Shown here one piece after another: positions 5,761 to 9,507 of a stretch of 9,507 bases of DNA. Below the pieces are notes generated by a model. That model ran no database searches. It saw nothing but the letters and a program-made list of their open reading frames with translations, and had not been told where the DNA came from. The DNA comes from Nitrososphaerota archaeon (lineage in GTDB: Archaea > Thermoproteota > Nitrososphaeria > Nitrososphaerales > JACPRH01), in assembly GCA_029460375.1 (NCBI GenBank), contig JARPAQ010000054.1:1-9507 (forward strand), in the 5' to 3' direction. Numbering within the stretch: the first letter of the stretch is position 1; every line of letters starts with the position of its first letter. A program made the translations under genes and the position numbers.

Positions 5761-6345
5761 ATGGAAACGGTAGTGAGCATGCAGCGTCAAGTGAGTGGTA
5801 TAGCGACGTTTATACAAGATAGAGAGATGGAGCACCTGCTAAACCCAGTCAAAATAGTGGTGAAACAGAACCTTCCAAAGATATCCATAGCCTCCATAGA
5901 GATAGGGGAAACCAAAGAAGGAGATCTCATAGAAGTTCCAAGATGGGTAGCCGAAGCATTTGCAGAACTAGGATTCGCCGAAGTTCAAGAAGAAAGTTTT
6001 GAAGTCGAGATGTTGAAGGCTTTGAGCAGGGAGCGGATTCAGAGTTCGAATCAGCTTTCAACTCTGGCGGGTGACTTTTACCTGAAGTTGAAGAGGTATC
6101 TTGACGGTCTGGAGGAGAACACTCAATCGAGGAGAGCTTCGAGACTTGATTATGAGGAAGCGCATATGAAGGCTCGGGATCTGGTAAAGCTGCGGACGGT
6201 CAAACTCCTGCCGTTGACGGTTGGTGAGTACACCCCCGATATGATGCAGAAGGTTACACCGGAGGAGCTCAAACTCTTCAACATGGTCCGAGAGATAGTT
6301 CAGCAGTGGAAACGGACTGTTCTCGAGGGATCTAGAGATGAGTGA
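5761..6345 (+). CDS. gins23: GINS complex subunit Gins23 (Psf2/Psf3-type)
   Basis: A 194-residue GINS protein, part of the complex that joins MCM and a Cdc45/GAN-like protein at the replication fork. The small beta-rich B domain comes first (about 28-76), with PVKIVVKQNLPKISIASIEI, an E-G-D turn and VPRWVAEAFAELGFAEV. The helical A domain follows (about 80-187), including ARDLVKLRTVKLLPL (138-152). B before A is the Psf2/Psf3 (Gins23) arrangement; Gins51 has the reverse. The stop overlaps the mcm start by 8 bp (ATGAGTGA), so the two are translationally coupled; this pairing is known in Sulfolobus. The N-terminus has about 27 residues before the B domain, and M7 (5779) or M23 (5827) are alternative starts. 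I keep 5761 because the TATA box fits it. Sequence conservation in GINS is low, so the subunit type rests on domain order and context. Confidence 0.85.
   Translation: METVVSMQRQVSGIATFIQDREMEHLLNPVKIVVKQNLPKISIASIEIGETKEGDLIEVPRWVAEAFAELGFAEVQEESFEVEMLKALSRERIQSSNQLSTLAGDFYLKLKRYLDGLEENTQSRRASRLDYEEAHMKARDLVKLRTVKLLPLTVGEYTPDMMQKVTPEELKLFNMVREIVQQWKRTVLEGSRDE
6325..6333 (+). promoter_or_regulatory. Ribosome binding site of mcm inside the gins23 end
   Basis: GAGGGATCT lies within the last codons of gins23, and the GAGGGA core ends 7 nt before the mcm ATG at 6338. It supports coupled translation at the ATGAGTGA overlap. Confidence 0.5.
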
Positions 6346-8386
6346 ACTTACCCAATCCAAGCTCAGCGAAGTCTTGGAGAGGTTTCTGAAGAGCTTCAAG
6401 TCCAAGTCTGGAGAAAATACCTACGAAATTAGGATATCTCGGATGATAGCTATGGGCGGCAAATCGCTAATCGTTGACTTTAACGATCTTCTGATATATG
6501 ATGTCGATCTGGCGAATAGGCTCATATCGGAGCCGGATGAAGTGCTTGAAAGCTTCGTCACCGCTGCATACGAGGCGCTCAGAACCGAAGGCCCCTCTTA
6601 CGCCGAGAAGATAGGGAAAAGAAATGTGAGCGTGAGGATAAGAAACCTTCAAGATAAGATGTCGATACGAAAGGTCACTACAGAACATCTTGACAGGCTC
6701 GTGGCGGTAACAGGCATAGTTGTAAGAACATCCGATCTGAAGCCTATGGCGGTCGAGGCGGCGTTCAAATGTGTAAAGTGTGGCCAAATGGCCCATGTAG
6801 ATCAGACCAAGATGATGCTTAAACACCCGAGTGGATGTGAACATTGTGATGAGAAGAGAAACTTTGAACTGGTAGAGAAGGAGACAAAGTTCGTAGACTA
6901 CCAAGTCATACGGATGCAGGAGTCGCCAGAAGAGCTGCCGCCGGGTCAGCTACCCCAGTCCTTTGACATATCTCTGGTGGGAGATCTTGTGAACGCAGCC
7001 CGCCCCGGTGACAGGGTGATCCTGACGGGAGTTGTGAGAGCCGAACCCGAATACTCTCAAGGCCGAGGAAAGCTGAGGCTATTCAGATCCACCATCGAAG
7101 GGAACTATGTGGAGGTGATGGGTAAAGAACCTGAGCAGATACAGCTTACAAAAGAGGATGAGGCTCTAATCAAGAGCATATCAAGTCAGCCGAACGCCTA
7201 TGAACGGCTGATAGAGTCAGTGGCGCCGGCCATATATGGGTACGAAACTCAGAAGGAGGCTATACTGCTTATGACAATAGGCGCGCCTCGACAGGTGCTG
7301 CCCGACGGAACTACGATACGCGGAGACATAAACGTCCTGTTCGTAGGAGACCCCGGAACAGCAAAGTCAGAGCTCCTAAAATACGCGGCTCGAACCGCGC
7401 CGAGGGGGCTCTATACATCTGGGCGAGGTTCTACTGCGGCGGGGTTGACTGCAGCTGTGGTTCGGGAGAAGAATGGTATGATGATGCTGGAGGCTGGTGC
7501 TGTGGTTCTAGCTGATCAAGGTGTAGCGAGCATAGATGAGTTTGACAAGATGCGTACCGAAGACAGGTCGGCCCTTCATGAATGTATGGAGCAGCAGACT
7601 GTAAGCGTCGCCAAGGGAGGTATAGTCGCTACCCTCAACGCTAGAACATCTATCTTAGCTGCTGCCAACCCGGTCTTCGGGAAGTATGATGATTACCGAA
7701 ACATCGTTGAGAATCTGAACTTACCTATACCTCTTCTTACTAGATTTGACCTCATCTTCATTCTGAAAGACAAGCCGGACAGGGCGCGTGACGAGGAGCT
7801 GGCTAAACATATCTTGGAGATTCATAGAAAAGGTGAGTATGTGAAGACGCCTCCTATAGAGTTTGAGCTCCTCCGCAAATACCTTGCATACGCTAAGAAG
7901 ACCACCCCTGTGCTCACCCCAGAAGCTGAAGACAGACTCCTAGACTACTATCTCAGGATGAGGAGCATCGGTTCAGAGGCGATGATAACGGTAACCCCGC
8001 GGCAGCTAGAGGGGCTGATAAGGCTCGCGACAGCCAGAGCTAGAGTGTTGTTGCATGAAAAGGTGACTGAGGAAGACGCTATACGGGCGGTCTCTCTTGT
8101 GAGGCGTATGTTCGAAACTGTAGGGGTGGATGTGAAGACAGGTAAAGTGGATCTGGGAGTTCTGCACGGCAAGCCTCTTAGTGAAAGAAACCTCTTGGAG
8201 CTGGCGCTCGATATATTCAAGCAGCTAGAAGGCCGCGACAAGAAGTCTGTTGAAGGGAAGAAGTTTATAGAAGAGATGGTGTCTACTGGCAAAATGAACA
8301 ATGAAGAAGCCACTAGGATGCTTCAGACCCTGAATCGAAGCGGAGCAATATACGAAGTTAAACCCGGCTTCTATAGAAAACTCTAA
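6338..8386 (+). CDS. mcm: MCM replicative helicase
   Basis: A 682-residue minichromosome maintenance protein, the hexameric 3'-5' DNA helicase of archaeal replication. The N-terminal domain (about 1-265) has a C4 zinc site C145-C148-C167-C170, an OB fold and the DNA-binding hairpin EYSQGRGKLRLF (238-249). The AAA+ core shows GYETQKEAI (301-309), Walker A GDPGTAKSE (337-345), GRGSTAAGLTAAVV (362-375), Walker B ASIDEFDKM (397-405), sensor 1 AAANP (441-445), arginine-finger LLTRFDL (466-472) and sensor 2 TPRQLEGLIRLATARAR (553-569). A C-terminal winged helix occupies about 615-682. Every catalytic residue is intact, there is no intein, and the length is typical. It overlaps gins23 by 8 bp and is followed after 50 bp by hel308. 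The start is fixed by the overlap and the ribosome binding site. Confidence 0.98.
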   Translation: MSELTQSKLSEVLERFLKSFKSKSGENTYEIRISRMIAMGGKSLIVDFNDLLIYDVDLANRLISEPDEVLESFVTAAYEALRTEGPSYAEKIGKRNVSVRIRNLQDKMSIRKVTTEHLDRLVAVTGIVVRTSDLKPMAVEAAFKCVKCGQMAHVDQTKMMLKHPSGCEHCDEKRNFELVEKETKFVDYQVIRMQESPEELPPGQLPQSFDISLVGDLVNAARPGDRVILTGVVRAEPEYSQGRGKLRLFRSTIEGNYVEVMGKEPEQIQLTKEDEALIKSISSQPNAYERLIESVAPAIYGYETQKEAILLMTIGAPRQVLPDGTTIRGDINVLFVGDPGTAKSELLKYAARTAPRGLYTSGRGSTAAGLTAAVVREKNGMMMLEAGAVVLADQGVASIDEFDKMRTEDRSALHECMEQQTVSVAKGGIVATLNARTSILAAANPVFGKYDDYRNIVENLNLPIPLLTRFDLIFILKDKPDRARDEELAKHILEIHRKGEYVKTPPIEFELLRKYLAYAKKTTPVLTPEAEDRLLDYYLRMRSIGSEAMITVTPRQLEGLIRLATARARVLLHEKVTEEDAIRAVSLVRRMFETVGVDVKTGKVDLGVLHGKPLSERNLLELALDIFKQLEGRDKKSVEGKKFIEEMVSTGKMNNEEATRMLQTLNRSGAIYEVKPGFYRKL

Positions 8387-8436
8387 CTGGAAGATACAGC
8401 ATATTCAGCTCACACCCCCGAGAGCAATGAAGAGAA

Positions 8437-9507
8437 TTGAAGATATCAGCCCTCCCCATACCTAAAGAACTATCAGACTTACTTCGCTCTCAAGGGTATG
8501 AAGAGCTCTACCCCCCTCAAGAAGAGGCAGTGAGGGCGCGAGTGCTCGAAGGTGAAAAAATGCTCTTGACCACACCAACAGCAAGCGGGAAGACTCTAGT
8601 CGCCATCCTGACCGCGGGGAAGACGATTCTCGAAGACGGAGGGAAAGTCGTTTACCTCACCCCGCTCAGGGCGTTGGCGAACGAGAAGTACGAGGAGTTC
8701 AAGCCGTTTGAAACTCTGGTAAAACCTGATGGGGATAAAGTTAGGGTGATGATATCTACTGGTGATTATGATTCTAGAAGCGATTTTCTAGGTGGTGGAG
8801 ACATTATTATCTTGACGAATGAGAAGTTCGATTCTCTCCTTAGACACGGGATTCCTTGGATAGACGAGGTGCAGTTGTTTGTAGCTGATGAAGTTCACCT
8901 TGTTGGAGATGTGTACAGAGGCCCTACCATCGAGACAATACTCACGAAGATAATCGCCTTGGCTCCTAAAGCACAGGTTCTAGCGTTGAGCGCCACTATA
9001 AGAAATGCTAGGGAGTTGGCGAAGTGGCTGAACTCCAAACTGGTGGACGTGGAGTGGCGGCCTGTGAAGCTAATTGAGGGGGTCTACCTGTATGGGGAAG
9101 TATATTTTTCAGACAACTCCAAAAGGAAGATAGACCCAACCAACAGAGGCCTCCCCATCGACGTAGCTACGGATACTGTGAAGGATGGAGGCCAATCGCT
9201 TATCTTCACCGAGACTCGAAGAAGATCTGTAAGCTTGGCTCTTAAGGCATCCGAGGTAGTTCCAAAATACCTGACAGAAGCAGAAAAGAAAGAAGCAGAG
9301 AGCATAGCCAAGGAGATCCTATCAACGGGTGAAGAAACTGAACCTAGCAGAAAATTAGCTAGGGCATTAGAGCACGGTGCAGCGTTTCACCACGCAGGGT
9401 TGGATATGAGGCATAGAAGGCTGGTTGAAGAAGGCTTCAAGAAAGGTGTAGTGAAGATACTGACTGCAACACCGACTTTAGCTGCCGGGGTAAACCTTCC
9501 AGCTAGA
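8437..9507 (+). CDS. hel308: Hel308-type Ski2-like superfamily 2 DNA helicase (5' part; runs off the window)
   Basis: The first 357 codons of an ATP-dependent 3'-5' helicase that acts on stalled replication forks and recombination intermediates. The visible motifs are ELYPPQ (23-28, Q motif), motif I TPTASGKT (46-53), Ia TPLRALANEK (75-84), II DEVH (151-154), III SAT (185-187), IV SLIFTETRR (254-262), the AFHHAGLD signature (316-323) and V TPTLAAGVNLPAR (345-357). Motif VI and the winged-helix and ratchet domains lie beyond the edge. DEVH and AFHHAGL mark the Hel308/Ski2 group. The start is TTG 8437-8439: it begins the family's usual N-terminus (M-K-I-S-x-L-P-I-P), and an in-frame TGA lies at 8428-8430 just upstream. 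No clear ribosome binding site or TATA box is seen in the 50 bp after mcm, so it probably shares the mcm transcript. Confidence 0.92.
   Translation, partial: MKISALPIPKELSDLLRSQGYEELYPPQEEAVRARVLEGEKMLLTTPTASGKTLVAILTAGKTILEDGGKVVYLTPLRALANEKYEEFKPFETLVKPDGDKVRVMISTGDYDSRSDFLGGGDIIILTNEKFDSLLRHGIPWIDEVQLFVADEVHLVGDVYRGPTIETILTKIIALAPKAQVLALSATIRNARELAKWLNSKLVDVEWRPVKLIEGVYLYGEVYFSDNSKRKIDPTNRGLPIDVATDTVKDGGQSLIFTETRRRSVSLALKASEVVPKYLTEAEKKEAESIAKEILSTGEETEPSRKLARALEHGAAFHHAGLDMRHRRLVEEGFKKGVVKILTATPTLAAGVNLPAR

Noticed and set aside
6338..8386. Intein or frameshift in mcm
   Set aside because: The Walker A, Walker B and sensor regions, common intein sites, are continuous and the length is normal for an archaeal MCM.
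8427..8465. ATG at 8427 as the start of hel308
   Set aside because: It is in another frame and meets TAA at 8463-8465 after 12 codons; the helicase N-terminal pattern begins at TTG 8437.

Overview
The window looks like chromosomal DNA of a TACK-type archaeon. The replication genes are archaeal: a GINS subunit of the Gins23 (B-then-A) type overlapping mcm, an RfcS clamp-loader subunit and a Hel308 helicase. Upstream regions carry archaeal TATA-like boxes, several genes look leaderless or nearly so, and TTG/GTG starts are common. The gins23-mcm pairing is known from Crenarchaeota such as Sulfolobus. I cannot fix the lineage more closely; Bathyarchaeia-, Aigarchaeota- or Thaumarchaeota-like are all possible.

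Layout. Positions 1-80 hold the last codons of a + strand gene, probably a family 38 alpha-mannosidase. It converges on a small minus-strand membrane protein (86-532) that is a four-helix voltage-sensor domain without a pore. Next on the minus strand are a divergent MoeA-like protein (617-1867), directly downstream of a gamma-carbonic-anhydrase-like hexapeptide protein (1893-2420), and a small roadblock-like protein (2514-2876). The gap 2877-3255 contains a probable 54-residue cysteine-rich + strand gene (3051-3215) with a good ribosome binding site. Histidyl-tRNA synthetase (3256-4533) and RfcS (4592-5581) follow on the minus strand.

A divergent promoter region (5582-5760) separates rfcS from the + strand cluster gins23 (5761-6345), mcm (6338-8386, 8-bp overlap) and hel308 (8437 to the window end, partial). 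MCM and GINS are parts of the replicative CMG-like helicase, RfcS loads the PCNA clamp, and Hel308 acts on stalled forks, so the right half is a replication/repair neighbourhood. The divergent region has the same TATA octamer facing each way and three copies of a CGCCAG element, which suggests joint control.

I saw no tRNA, rRNA, CRISPR array, insertion sequence or integrase. The most notable items are the pore-less voltage sensor, the small cysteine-rich gene with an in-frame TAG upstream, the MoeA paralogue with altered ligand motifs, and the repeated element between the replication genes.
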